Source: Kaistia terrae
Lineage (GTDB): Bacteria > Pseudomonadota > Alphaproteobacteria > Rhizobiales > Kaistiaceae
Length of the DNA: 64,000 nt
Assembly (NCBI RefSeq): GCF_026344005.1
Contig: NZ_JAPKNH010000001.1
Span: 1,054,001-1,118,000, forward strand
Direction: 5' to 3'
Part shown: piece after piece, positions 41,942 to 51,230 of the stretch
Layout: every line of letters starts with the position of its first letter
Position numbering within the stretch: position 1 is the first letter of the stretch
The notes under the pieces: generated by a model
Databases searched by the model: none
The model's input: only the letters and a program-made list of their open reading frames with translations
Told to the model about the DNA's origin: nothing
Program-made: the position numbers and the translations under genes

Positions 41942-43771
41942 TTGGTTTACAGTACCCATCCGCGTCCGCAGATGGAGCGCAGCCAATGGCAGCCGCTCGA
42001 TGGCGCCTGGCAGTTCGCTTATGATGATAAGGCGCAGTGGCAGCGGCCGGATCAGCCGGATTTCGCGCTGACCATCCAGGTTCCCTATGTGCCGGAATCC
42101 CCGCGCAGCGGCATTCACGACGAAGGGTTTCACCCGGTCGTCTGGTATCGCCGCACCGTCGAGTTGACGGATGAACTGGCGCCCGACGCCGCGCAGGACC
42201 TGATCCTGCACTTCGGCGCCATCGACTATGCCAGCGATATCTGGATCGACGGTCAGCACGCCGCGTCGCATTTCGGCGGCCACACGCCGGTCCGCATTGC
42301 CCTCGGCTCGCTGATCAAGGGACGCTCGTTCGAAATCGTCGTCCGCGCCGAAGATGATCCGGCCGACATGCACAAGCCGCGCGGCAAACAGGACTGGCTC
42401 GCCAAGCCGCATGGCATCTGGTATCCGCGCACAACCGGCATCTGGCAGAGCGTCTGGATCGAGCGCGTCGGCCGCAGCCATGTCGATCGTCTGCACTGGT
42501 CGGCCGATTTCGCCCGCTTCGAGATCCGTCTCGACGCGCGCGTCGCTCAGCCGCAAGGCTGCCGCCTCAAGGTGAAGCTGTCGCTGGACGGCCGGGTTCT
42601 GGTCGAGGACGAATACGCCGTCTCCGGCAAGGATACAGGTCGGGTGATCGCCCTCCCCGACCCCGGTATCGACGACGCACGCGCCCAGTATGTCTGGTCG
42701 CCCGAGCATCCTCAGTTGATCGACGCCGAAGTCACGCTCGTCGATGCGAATGGCGCGGTCGTCGACGCGGTGAAGAGCTATACCGCGATGCGCGGCGTTT
42801 CGACGGCCAACGGCCGCTTCGTCATGAACGGACGGTCCTACTTCCTCCGCCTCGTGCTCGATCAGGGCTATTGGCGCGAAGGCATCATGACCGCCAGCGA
42901 CGACGAGCTTCGCCGCGATGTCGAACTGACCAAGCAACTCGGCTTCAACGGCGTGCGCAAGCACCAGAAGATCGAGAACCCGCGCTTCCTTTACTGGGCG
43001 GATGTCCTCGGCCTGCTGGTCTGGGAGGAAATGCCCAGCGCCTATGCCTTCTCGACCGAAGCGATCACGCGGGTCACGGCGGAATGGCAGGAAGCGATCG
43101 AGCGCGATTTTTCGCATCCCTCGATCGTGGCCTGGGTGCCGTTCAACGAGTCCTGGGGCATTCCGGAACTGCCCCATGATGCGCGCCAGCGCAGCTATCA
43201 GCAGGCGCTTTACCATCTCACCAAGTCGCTCGACCCGACCCGTCCGGTCAGTGGCAATGATGGTTGGGAGCAGATGGCGACCGACATCTTCGCCGTGCAC
43301 GACTATCACTATAGCGGCGACGTTCTCGATGGCCGCTACCGCTCGGAAGCCGTGTTCCGCGATACGCTGACGACCTTCCGCTCTGCCGGTCGGGCGCTGG
43401 CGCTTGAGGGCCATGCCTGGGCCGGCCAGCCGGTCATGCTGACGGAGTTTGGCGGCATCGCCTTCTTCATGGGGCAGGAAAGCGGCTGGGGTTACAGCCA
43501 GGCGAAAGATGCCGACGATTTCCTGGTGCGCTATGCCGACGTGCTGCGTGGCGCTACCGGTTCGTCGCTGCTGGCCGGCTACTGCTATACGCAGTTGACC
43601 GACACCTATCAGGAGCAGAACGGCGTCCTGACCATGGACCGCAAGCCCAAGGCCGACATCGCCCGCATCCGCGCGGCCAATCTCGGCGTTTCGGTTGAGC
43701 GGCTTTCGGAAGATCCGCTGGGCTACAGCGCCCGTTGGGTCGCAAGGCAGGCCGGAATCCAGAAGAACTAG
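41942..43771 (+). CDS. Glycoside hydrolase family 2 protein (beta-galactosidase/glucuronidase-like)
   Basis: A 609-residue glycosidase with a jelly-roll sugar-binding N-terminus (WYRRTVEL, DIWIDGQ), an immunoglobulin-like middle and a TIM barrel. The acid/base is Glu403 in PFNESWG and the likely nucleophile Glu502 in LTEFGGIAF. A TTG start at 41942 is favoured by a strong GGAGG seven bases upstream. No signal peptide is evident, so it probably acts on imported oligosaccharides. The sugar specificity (galactoside, glucuronide, mannoside) cannot be decided. A terminator follows. Confidence 0.9.
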   Translation: MVYSTHPRPQMERSQWQPLDGAWQFAYDDKAQWQRPDQPDFALTIQVPYVPESPRSGIHDEGFHPVVWYRRTVELTDELAPDAAQDLILHFGAIDYASDIWIDGQHAASHFGGHTPVRIALGSLIKGRSFEIVVRAEDDPADMHKPRGKQDWLAKPHGIWYPRTTGIWQSVWIERVGRSHVDRLHWSADFARFEIRLDARVAQPQGCRLKVKLSLDGRVLVEDEYAVSGKDTGRVIALPDPGIDDARAQYVWSPEHPQLIDAEVTLVDANGAVVDAVKSYTAMRGVSTANGRFVMNGRSYFLRLVLDQGYWREGIMTASDDELRRDVELTKQLGFNGVRKHQKIENPRFLYWADVLGLLVWEEMPSAYAFSTEAITRVTAEWQEAIERDFSHPSIVAWVPFNESWGIPELPHDARQRSYQQALYHLTKSLDPTRPVSGNDGWEQMATDIFAVHDYHYSGDVLDGRYRSEAVFRDTLTTFRSAGRALALEGHAWAGQPVMLTEFGGIAFFMGQESGWGYSQAKDADDFLVRYADVLRGATGSSLLAGYCYTQLTDTYQEQNGVLTMDRKPKADIARIRAANLGVSVERLSEDPLGYSARWVARQAGIQKN

Positions 43772-43800
43772 CTTCTGCCCTTAGCCATCCCAGACACGGA

Positions 43801-43830
43801 AAAGCCGCGGCTTCTGCTGCGGCTTTTTTC
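43801..43830 (+). terminator. Rho-independent terminator after the GH2 gene
   Basis: A stem of about twelve pairs (AAAAGCCGCGGC, loop TTCT, GCTGCGGCTTTT, with one G-T wobble) ends in six T. The flanking A and T runs make it usable in both directions, and the YbhN-like gene converges from the other side. Confidence 0.88.
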
Positions 43831-43889
43831 ATGCCGTCAGTTCACAATGATGATCAGGATACCGCCCTAATCCATTGAAGTGACGACAT

Positions 43890-44822
43890 CTAGTCGAGAT
43901 CTTTTCGGCCGAGTTGCGTCTTCTCGAACACCAGAACGACGATGAGCGCGATCGCAAACGGGATCAGCAGATAGAGCAGCCGGAACACGATCAGAGCCGC
44001 CAGAACGTCATTCGGGTTCATCTCGGGCAGCGCCGCCAGAAACGTCACCTCGAGAACGCCCAGTCCGCCCGGCGCATGGGACAACAGCGCCAGCGTGAAG
44101 GAGGCAAGAAAAATCCCGAGAATGATGAGATAGCCCGGATTTCCGGCGGCCGGCAGGGCGAAATAGATGATCGCACCGGCAGCGGCCAGTTCAAGCGGCC
44201 CGGCCAGCATCTGGCGCGTGACGATCGGCAGGCGCGGGTATTGCAGCGTGAAACGCTTGAATTGCCATGGCGGGAAATGCAGCCAGGAGCCCAGAACGTA
44301 GAGGCCGACCAGAGCGAGCATAAGGACGCCGATGCTGAACGACACCCAATCCGGTATATCGATCAGCCGCCGCACGATATGGGGCTCGACCGTCAGCGCG
44401 AGGCCGCCCATCAGCACCGTGCCGATGAAGAAGGTGAACGAGCAGAAGACGATCAGCAGCCCGATTTCCTGCGGCGTCAGCCCTCGTGTCGAATAGGCCC
44501 GGTAGCGCACGACCGCGCCGGAAAGAACCGATGCGCCAATGTTGTGCGAAAGCGCATAGGTCGTGAATGAGCAGAGCGAGATGAAAGGCCAGGAGACCTT
44601 CTTGCCCAGATGCAGGATGGCGATCCGGTCATACCAGGCAAGGGCGGCATAGGCCACGAGGGTGGCAGCGACAGCGAGCGCCCAGTTTCCCAAGGTTATC
44701 GCTGCAAGGCTATCCGCCACTTCGGCAAAGGAAATACGGCGAAACTCGCGGTACAGGATGAAGACAGATACGGCGACGGCGCCGATCCCGAAAACGGACC
44801 AGGCCGCATTTCGCATTTTCAT
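43890..44822 (-). CDS. YbhN/lysylphosphatidylglycerol synthase-type membrane protein
   Basis: A 310-residue protein with about eight transmembrane segments and the UPF0104/LPG-synthase transmembrane-domain features SHNIGASVLSGAVVRYRAYS and SHAPGGLGVLEVTFL. In MprF this domain flips lysyl-phosphatidylglycerol; stand-alone versions lack the synthase domain, and their substrates are mostly unknown lipids. The ATG at 44822 has AAGGAG upstream. It appears to be monocistronic. Confidence 0.85.
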   Translation of the reverse strand: MKMRNAAWSVFGIGAVAVSVFILYREFRRISFAEVADSLAAITLGNWALAVAATLVAYAALAWYDRIAILHLGKKVSWPFISLCSFTTYALSHNIGASVLSGAVVRYRAYSTRGLTPQEIGLLIVFCSFTFFIGTVLMGGLALTVEPHIVRRLIDIPDWVSFSIGVLMLALVGLYVLGSWLHFPPWQFKRFTLQYPRLPIVTRQMLAGPLELAAAGAIIYFALPAAGNPGYLIILGIFLASFTLALLSHAPGGLGVLEVTFLAALPEMNPNDVLAALIVFRLLYLLIPFAIALIVVLVFEKTQLGRKDLD

Positions 44823-44945
44823 TAGGCAGGATCTCCTTACCCCGCGCCGGTTCCCAACGTTCCGCCGCATGCTGATTCCAAGAGTGGCACGTCCTTCCGG
44901 AGGGAACCAGTCCGTAACCCCTCGCCTTCGATGATGAATCCGCCC

Positions 44946-45785
44946 TCAAAGCCCGAGCGTTACGACCATGCCGTCATAAGCCGGCTCGACATCGCCGGGG
45001 ACATGAGCCGCCAGGACGGCATAGTCGAGATCGCCATGCATGTGGGTCAGAATGGTCTTCCGCGGCCGCAGCCGCTCCTGCCAGGCGAGCGTATCTTCGA
45101 CACTGAAATGGCTTGGATGGGGCCGCCAGCGCAGCGCATCGACCATCCAGAGCGAGAGGCCGGCGAAATGCGGCAGGCTGTCATGCGGGATATCGCTGAT
45201 ATCGCTTGAATAGAGAAAATCGCCGATACGGAAGCCGAGGCTGTCGATGTCGCCATGAATCTGGCGGACGGGCAGGATGTCGAGCCGGCCGCCTGAGCCA
45301 TCGACCGAGAAGGCAACGCCTGCCTCGAGGCGGGTGCGGCCGAGTATCGGCGGATAGCTGCCGCCGGACGGCGTGCGGAAGCAGTAGCCGAACGCTTCTT
45401 CCAGCCGCTCTTGGGTGAAATCGTCCGAATAGATCGGTACGAGCCGATGCGTATCGAGCCAGAACGAGCGCAGGTCGTCGATCCCGTGCGTGTGATCGGC
45501 GTGAGGATGGGTGAACAGCACGGCATCGATGCGGTCGACGCGCGCGTCGAGAAGCTGGTTGCGCACATCCGGGCCGGCATCGACGAGGATACGCGTCGGA
45601 TAGGGATGATCACCGCGAAAGGCGTCGATCAGGATCGAGGAGCGGGTGCGCCGGTTCTTCGGCTCGGACGGGTCGCAGGCGCCCCAGTCATTGCCGATGC
45701 GCGGCACGCCGGGCGACGCGCCACAACCCAGCACGGTGATGCGCAGCCGGTCGGCGCGTGGCGCTCCCGCCCCGCCCTCAGCCAT
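44946..45785 (-). CDS. MBL-fold metallohydrolase (PhnP-like)
   Basis: A 279-residue metallo-beta-lactamase-fold hydrolase. The metal motif THPHADHTHG, upstream LGCGASPGVPRIG and later IHGD and HMHGDLD ligands resemble PhnP/RNase Z-like phosphodiesterases. It overlaps the tatD gene by eight bases and forms the end of the tatD-containing block. PhnP-type enzymes open cyclic ribose phosphates, but no phosphonate genes are near, so the physiological substrate is open. Confidence 0.88.
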   Translation of the reverse strand: MAEGGAGAPRADRLRITVLGCGASPGVPRIGNDWGACDPSEPKNRRTRSSILIDAFRGDHPYPTRILVDAGPDVRNQLLDARVDRIDAVLFTHPHADHTHGIDDLRSFWLDTHRLVPIYSDDFTQERLEEAFGYCFRTPSGGSYPPILGRTRLEAGVAFSVDGSGGRLDILPVRQIHGDIDSLGFRIGDFLYSSDISDIPHDSLPHFAGLSLWMVDALRWRPHPSHFSVEDTLAWQERLRPRKTILTHMHGDLDYAVLAAHVPGDVEPAYDGMVVTLGL

Positions 45786-46620
45786 GTTGCGCTGCCATCT
45801 GGCCGGCCAGCGCGTCGCGCGGCACCTTGGTGAAGAGACGCATGAAATTCTCCGTCGTCGCTCTAGCGATTTCCTCGGCCGAGACGCCCTTCACCTCGGC
45901 CAGCACGGCAGCGGTGTCGCGGACATAGGACGGCTCGTTGCGCTGGCCACGATGGGGCACCGGCGCCAGATAGGGGGCGTCCGTCTCGACCAGCAGCCGA
46001 TCCATCGGCACGAACGCGGCGACATCGCGGATCGCCTGGGCGCTCTTGAACGTCAGGATGCCGGAAAAGGAGACGTAGAGCCCGAGTTCAAGGCCAACTC
46101 GTGCCAGTTCCGCGCCGGACGAGAAGCAGTGCAGGATGGCCGGGAAGGCACCCTTCCCCATCTCGTCACGCAGGATGGCAATCATGTCCTCGTCGGCGTC
46201 GCGGGCGTGGATGACGAGCGGCAATTGCGTGATGCGGGCGGCGGCGATGTGACGGCGCAGGCCGTGCGCCTGAAGCACCTTGTGCTCGGCGCCATAGAAG
46301 TAATCGAGACCCGCCTCCCCGATCGCGACAACCTTCGGGTGCTGCGCCAGCGTGACCAGCTCGTCGGTGGTGATGTCCGGCTCTTCATGGGCGCTGTTGG
46401 GATGGGTGCCAACCGAGCAATAGACCTCGTCATGCCCTTCGGCGAGCGCACGGATCCTGTCGAACTGGCGCACCCGCGTCGAGATCGTGACGATCAGCCC
46501 GACGCCCGCATCGCGCGCGCGCTGCATCAACGCCTCGCGGTCGGTGTCGAAGTCGGCGAAATCGAGATGGCAGTGGCTGTCGACCAGCATTGTTTTCAAT
46601 CGCTCGGATGTTTGCGTCAT
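45778..46620 (-). CDS. TatD family metal-dependent hydrolase
   Basis: A 280-residue TIM-barrel metallohydrolase. The ligands are visible in SHCHLDF, GEAGLDYF, HARDADED, HCFSSG and ETDAPYLAP. TatD proteins are 3'-5' exonucleases acting on DNA/RNA ends and also deacylate D-aminoacyl-tRNA in some reports. An ATG at 46590 (MLVDSHCHL) would match the usual family N-terminus; the start used here adds ten residues. It belongs to the conserved run holB-metG-tatD-MBL, though a glycosyltransferase gene on the other strand interrupts that run here. Confidence 0.92.
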   Translation of the reverse strand: MTQTSERLKTMLVDSHCHLDFADFDTDREALMQRARDAGVGLIVTISTRVRQFDRIRALAEGHDEVYCSVGTHPNSAHEEPDITTDELVTLAQHPKVVAIGEAGLDYFYGAEHKVLQAHGLRRHIAAARITQLPLVIHARDADEDMIAILRDEMGKGAFPAILHCFSSGAELARVGLELGLYVSFSGILTFKSAQAIRDVAAFVPMDRLLVETDAPYLAPVPHRGQRNEPSYVRDTAAVLAEVKGVSAEEIARATTENFMRLFTKVPRDALAGQMAAQHG

Positions 46621-46750
46621 GAGCGCAAATATGGGGTGTTTCGTGCGCAGTCAGTAGCGGCTTACCGCCGCGCTGTCGACCATTGTGGACAGTCGAGAGA
46701 TCGCACCTCTACAGTGCCGCATGTGACCGCAGGCGGCCGGGGATTCGCAC

Positions 46751-47791
46751 TTGCAACTCAGCCAACGCACTCTCTTCGCGATCCTTCCGAGGCGCCTCAA
46801 GGAAGAGGCCCTCGTGCGCAAGCTGGCGGCCCGGTTGCCGGCCATGCCCGGCGCACCCGCGTCGCTGGTCTTGACGCAGTCGACGGACGCCCGCCACCGC
46901 TTCCAGATCGATTTTGAACGGATCGGTACGCAGTTGCAGGTCCGGCTCGACCTCGATCTGATGGCGCGCGACCCCTACCAGTTCCAGACAGTCTGGCGGC
47001 GGCTTCCAGCCCTCATCCACATCATGGCCCGCACGGCCCCCGGCGTGACCTCGGCCATGGCGAACATCTCCGATGGCGGCGGCAACATTCCGAACGAGAT
47101 CGCCTATTGCGCCGACGAGCCGCAGGCGATCCTCGTGCCGGATCCGGGTTTCATGAAGCCCGAGATCTACCAGTCGTTCCGCCGGCTCGCTGAAAACCGG
47201 CCGGGCCAATGGGCGACGCGGCACGATACGCTGCTTTGGCGCGGCGCCATTTCCGGCCCCGGAGACACGACCACCGATGCGATGGACATAGACGACCCGA
47301 ACCTGAAGCAGCGCGTGCGCCTTTGTCTGGCGCTGCGCGGGCTCGACGATGTCGACGTTCGCCTGTTCATCCCCGAGCGCGACCGCGCCGCGCAATCGGT
47401 GCGTCAGGCGATGGAAGCGCATGGCATCCTCGGCAGCTATGTGGCGCCGTCGCGCTGGATCGACGTCAAGTTCGCGATCGATATCGACGGCCCGAGCAAT
47501 AGCTGGGGCAATCTCTATACGCGAATGCTGCTCGGTTGCTGCGTGTTGAAGGTCGCCTCGCCGTCTGGATTCCGGCAGTGGTTTTATGACGAGTTCGTAC
47601 CGTGGACGCACTTCATCCCGGTCGCGGCGGATCTGTCGGATATCGTCGAGAAGGTCGAGTGGTGCCGCACCCATGACCAGGCCTGCCGCGAGATCGCGGC
47701 GGCGGGTCAGGATTTCGCGCTTCGGCGGACGCGCGAATCCGAAACGATTGCCACAGTCCAGCGCATCAACGACCGGCTCGGAGCGGGCTAA
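46751..47791 (+). CDS. Family 90 glycosyltransferase (LpsA/CAP10-like)
   Basis: A 346-residue protein whose C-terminal half matches the GT90 group used in LPS or capsule modification. Signatures include LLWRGAISG, DIDGPSNSWGNLYTRMLLGCCVLKV and the terminal YDEFVPWTHFIPVAADLSDI. A TTG at 46751 with GGGGATT upstream is the earliest usable start, since an in-frame stop lies at 46724; a GTG at 46814 also has a ribosome-binding site. It sits on the plus strand between metG and tatD, interrupting an otherwise conserved minus-strand order, which suggests insertion. Confidence 0.85.
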   Translation: MQLSQRTLFAILPRRLKEEALVRKLAARLPAMPGAPASLVLTQSTDARHRFQIDFERIGTQLQVRLDLDLMARDPYQFQTVWRRLPALIHIMARTAPGVTSAMANISDGGGNIPNEIAYCADEPQAILVPDPGFMKPEIYQSFRRLAENRPGQWATRHDTLLWRGAISGPGDTTTDAMDIDDPNLKQRVRLCLALRGLDDVDVRLFIPERDRAAQSVRQAMEAHGILGSYVAPSRWIDVKFAIDIDGPSNSWGNLYTRMLLGCCVLKVASPSGFRQWFYDEFVPWTHFIPVAADLSDIVEKVEWCRTHDQACREIAAAGQDFALRRTRESETIATVQRINDRLGAG

Positions 47792-47846
47792 CGAAGAGAT
47801 AGAGCGATCCGGGCCAACGCCATGGAGCGCGACCCGGATCCTGTTC

Positions 47847-49409
47847 TTAGGCGGACTTTTCGCTCTCTTCCGCCTCGACATAGCGCGGGAAGACACCGGC
47901 GGGCGTGGGCAGCGTCGATCCCGGCGCCAGACGGCCGGCAGCGCCCAATGAAGCAAAGCTGCGGCCTGCCTCCGGGATCGCCAGAAGATCGAGGATCTTC
48001 GCCGCAGAACTCGGCATCACCGGCTGCGACAGGATCGCGATCTGACGGATCACCTCGGCCGTGACGTAGAGCACGGTCGCGGCGCGGTCGGGATCGGTCT
48101 TGCGCAGCTGCCACGGCGCCTGGTTGGCGAAATAGCGGTTTGCCTCGGCAACGACACCCCAGACCGCGTTCAGCGCCTGGTGGATCTGCTGTACGTCCAT
48201 CGCGGCGCGGCAGATCGGCAGCAATCCGTCCACGGCGGCGAGGATTTCCTCGTCGGCAGGCTGCAACGCGCCCGGCTGGGGCACGATCCCGTCCAGGTTC
48301 TTGCCGATCATCGACAGAGAACGCTGCGTCAGATTGCCGAAATCATTGGCGAGATCGGCATTGATCCGGTTGATGATGGCTTCGTGGCTGTAATTTCCGT
48401 CCTGGCCGAAGGGCACTTCGCGCAGGAAGAAGAAGCGAACCGGATCGACGCCGTAATGATCGATCAGCGAGAACGGATCGATCACGTTGCCGAGCGACTT
48501 CGACATCTTCTCGCCGCGGTTGAACAGGAAGCCGTGCGCGAAGACGCGCTTCGGCGGCTGCAAACCGGCGGAAAGCAGGAAGGCGGGCCAGTAAACCGAA
48601 TGGAAACGGAGGATGTCCTTGCCGATGACATGCACGTCGGCCGGCCAGTAGCCCTTGAAGCTCTCGCTCTCGACATCCGGGAAGCCAACCGCCGTGAGGT
48701 AGTTGGTCAGGGCGTCGACCCAGACATACATCACATGCTTCGGATTACCGGGAACGGGAATGCCCCAGTCGAAGGTCGTGCGCGAGATCGAGAGGTCCTT
48801 CAGCCCGCCCTTGACGAAGCTGACCACCTCATTGCGGCGCTCGTCCGGACCGATGAAGTCGCGATTGGCTTCGTAATGCGCGAGCAGGCGATCTTCATAG
48901 GCGGAAAGGCGGAAGAAGTAGCTCTCTTCCTCGACCCAGTCGACGATCGTGCCCTGCGGACCATAGCGCTTGTCGTCGGCGCGGACTTCGGTCTCGGACT
49001 CGGCGTAGTAAGCCTCGTCGCGGACCGAATACCAGCCGGCATAGGTGTCCTTGTAGATGTCGCCATTGGCTTCCATGCGACGCCAGATCTCTTCCGAGGC
49101 GCGATAATGGCGTGGCTCGGTGGTCCGGATGAAGTCGTCATTGGAGCAATTGAGCGCTTCGGTCATCGCCTGGAAGCGCGGCACGTTGCGATCCGCCAAC
49201 TCGCGGGCGGTGATGCCGTCGCGCGCCGCCGTCTGCACCATCTTGATGCCGTGCTCGTCCGTTCCGGTCAGGAAGAAGACGTCATATCCATCCAGCCGCT
49301 TGAAGCGGGCGAGCGTATCCGTTGCCAGCATTTCATAGGCATGGCCGATATGGGGAACGCCGTTCGGATAGGAGATGGCTGTCGTGATGTAGAATTTCGG
49401 CGCTGTCAC
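47847..49409 (-). CDS. metG: Methionyl-tRNA synthetase
   Basis: A 520-residue class I synthetase that charges tRNA-Met. The HIGH motif appears as HIGHAYE and the KMSKS loop as EKMSKSLGN. The zinc-knuckle cysteines found in E. coli MetG are absent: the region reads [10 protein letters not shown], typical of the cysteine-less MetG type. There is no C-terminal tRNA-binding appendix. A GTG at 49409 fits the family N-terminus ([16 protein letters not shown]); a TTG at 49436 is the alternative. It follows holB in the conserved block. Confidence 0.95.
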   Translation of the reverse strand: MTAPKFYITTAISYPNGVPHIGHAYEMLATDTLARFKRLDGYDVFFLTGTDEHGIKMVQTAARDGITARELADRNVPRFQAMTEALNCSNDDFIRTTEPRHYRASEEIWRRMEANGDIYKDTYAGWYSVRDEAYYAESETEVRADDKRYGPQGTIVDWVEEESYFFRLSAYEDRLLAHYEANRDFIGPDERRNEVVSFVKGGLKDLSISRTTFDWGIPVPGNPKHVMYVWVDALTNYLTAVGFPDVESESFKGYWPADVHVIGKDILRFHSVYWPAFLLSAGLQPPKRVFAHGFLFNRGEKMSKSLGNVIDPFSLIDHYGVDPVRFFFLREVPFGQDGNYSHEAIINRINADLANDFGNLTQRSLSMIGKNLDGIVPQPGALQPADEEILAAVDGLLPICRAAMDVQQIHQALNAVWGVVAEANRYFANQAPWQLRKTDPDRAATVLYVTAEVIRQIAILSQPVMPSSAAKILDLLAIPEAGRSFASLGAAGRLAPGSTLPTPAGVFPRYVEAEESEKSA

Positions 49410-49478
49410 CGCTGTCTCGCTTTTTGTTGAACGCAACCAATAGTCTGTGCGCCAGCTAACGCCGGCCGTTCGACAGCT

Positions 49479-50549
49479 TCACATTCGGGTCGCGCGAGCG
49501 AGGATGTTCATGGTCGTCAGCACAAACTGTTTGCGGTCGAGATTGAGCGCCTCGACCTCAGCCGAAGACTGTCGCAGCTTTTCCCACACCTCCGCCCAAG
49601 TCGCAAGCGGCGTTGCCGCCACGCATTCGGGGATTGGCGAGCCATCCGGCTCGGTTAGCCCCCGGGCGCGCCGGTTGAGCCAGGCGAAGACCAGATCGAC
49701 GAAATTGCCAAACGCCTCGTCGGCGCCGCGTTGCGCAACGAGGTCGCCAAGCGCATGGGCGGACGGGCCGTCAAGCTGCGGAAAGCGCGCCACGACGCGC
49801 GAAAAGGCACGTCCCATGGCAGCCGCGTCTTCATCGAGAAAGCCGATGGCGCGGCGCAAACTGCCCTGCCCGGCCTCGGCCGCGAAGCGCTGGATATCTT
49901 CATCGACATCGGAATGCCGCCGCAGCGCCGATTGGATCGCCGGCACCGTCAGAGCCGGCAAATCAAGCCGACGACAGCGCGAGCGGATGGTCGGCAGCAG
50001 CCGGCCCGGCGCATGCGAGACCACCAGGAACAGCGATCGCTTCGGCGGCTCTTCAAGAACTTTCAACAACGCATTGGCGGCATTCGGATTCATGTCGTCG
50101 GCCGAATCGACGATGGCAATGCGCCAGCCGGCCTCGCCTGCCGTCGAGCCAAAAAACGGGATCGTCCGGCGGATCTCGTCGATGGTCAGGCTCGCCTTGA
50201 AGCGCTTGCCCTGCTCGTCCCACGGCCGCGACAGCGTCAGGATGTTGGGGTGCGAACGCGCCGCGATCTTCGCGCCCGCGGTGGAACTCGCCGGCACGGC
50301 CAGTGTCTCGGCATCCGGCGCCGTGGCAGGATCGGGATAGGTCAAGGCGAAGCGCGCAAACCGGTAGGCGAGCGTCGCCTTGCCGATGCCGCGCGGGCCG
50401 CCGATCATCCAGGCGTGGTGCATCCGCCCGCCGCGATAAGCTTCGATCAGCAGTCTCTCAACCGCCGGGTCGCCATGCCATTCGGTTTGCTCTTCCGGCA
50501 GGGGCCAGCCCTCGATCGCATCGGGGCGCGTAATGTCTGGCGCTGCCAT
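49479..50549 (-). CDS. holB: DNA polymerase III subunit delta'
   Basis: A 356-residue AAA+ clamp-loader subunit. It has the P-loop-like GGPRGIGKATLAYRFARF, the DSADDMNPNAANALLKVLEEPP segment and the sensor-type SHAPGRLLPTIRSRC. It cooperates with delta and tau/gamma to load the beta clamp. It lies three bases after tmk, an arrangement widely conserved in bacteria. Length is normal. Confidence 0.95.
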   Translation of the reverse strand: MAAPDITRPDAIEGWPLPEEQTEWHGDPAVERLLIEAYRGGRMHHAWMIGGPRGIGKATLAYRFARFALTYPDPATAPDAETLAVPASSTAGAKIAARSHPNILTLSRPWDEQGKRFKASLTIDEIRRTIPFFGSTAGEAGWRIAIVDSADDMNPNAANALLKVLEEPPKRSLFLVVSHAPGRLLPTIRSRCRRLDLPALTVPAIQSALRRHSDVDEDIQRFAAEAGQGSLRRAIGFLDEDAAAMGRAFSRVVARFPQLDGPSAHALGDLVAQRGADEAFGNFVDLVFAWLNRRARGLTEPDGSPIPECVAATPLATWAEVWEKLRQSSAEVEALNLDRKQFVLTTMNILARATRM

Positions 50550-50552
50550 GGT

Positions 50553-51230
50553 TCAGTTCAAGCTTTCATTCAGACGAAGGTTTACACCCTGCCAAATCGC
50601 GTCGGCGACCTGATCCTGGGTCTGGTTGGCGTCAATGACGAGGCAGCGCTCCGGTTCGTGCGCTGCAATCGCCAGGAACAGGTCGCGGCGGCGAGCGTGC
50701 CGCTCGACAGTCTCGCGCTCGAAGCGGTCGGCCGGCCCCGCCTCGCCGCTTCGGCGTCTGGCAGCCCGGCCAAGGCCAATCTCGACAGGAAGATCAAGGA
50801 CCAGAGTCAGATCCGGCCGCACATTGCCGATGGCGACCTTTTCCAGTCCATCGAGCAGCTTCGCATCGACGCCATCCGATCCCTGGTAGGCGCGAGTTGA
50901 ATCGATGAAGCGGTCGCAAAGTACCCAGTCGCCGCGCGCCAGCGCCGGCCGGATCAGCCGGTCGACATGGTCGGCGCGTGCCGCCGCGAACAGCATCGTC
51001 TCGGCCTCGGGGCCCAGACCCTCGGCAGCCCCGGAGAGGATGAAGGTGCGGATCTGCTCGGCCATCTCCGTGCCGCCCGGCTCGCGGGTCACCACGACGG
51101 TCAGCCCATGCTCGCGCAGGCGATCGGCCAGGCGTCGGATCTGGGTCGATTTCCCAGAACCCTCCCCGCCTTCAAAAGTGATGAACCGGCCCGGCAAACG
51201 CGTCGTCATTTCCCGTGGCATCATTTCCAT
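50553..51230 (-). CDS. tmk: Thymidylate kinase
   Basis: A 225-residue kinase converting dTMP to dTDP. The P-loop is FEGGEGSGKSTQ, followed by TREPGGTEMAEQIR, the DR(Y/F)-type CDRFIDSTRAYQG and the arginine-rich lid. The start is uncertain: in-frame ATG codons exist at 51230, 51224, 51221 and 51209, and the conserved part begins just after the last one. It overlaps the upstream dac-like gene by ten bases or fewer. Confidence 0.94.
   Translation of the reverse strand: MEMMPREMTTRLPGRFITFEGGEGSGKSTQIRRLADRLREHGLTVVVTREPGGTEMAEQIRTFILSGAAEGLGPEAETMLFAAARADHVDRLIRPALARGDWVLCDRFIDSTRAYQGSDGVDAKLLDGLEKVAIGNVRPDLTLVLDLPVEIGLGRAARRRSGEAGPADRFERETVERHARRRDLFLAIAAHEPERCLVIDANQTQDQVADAIWQGVNLRLNESLN

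Noticed and set aside
47792-47846. Search for a riboswitch or T-box near metG and other amino acid or vitamin genes
   Set aside because: The gaps are too short and show none of the conserved cores I know.
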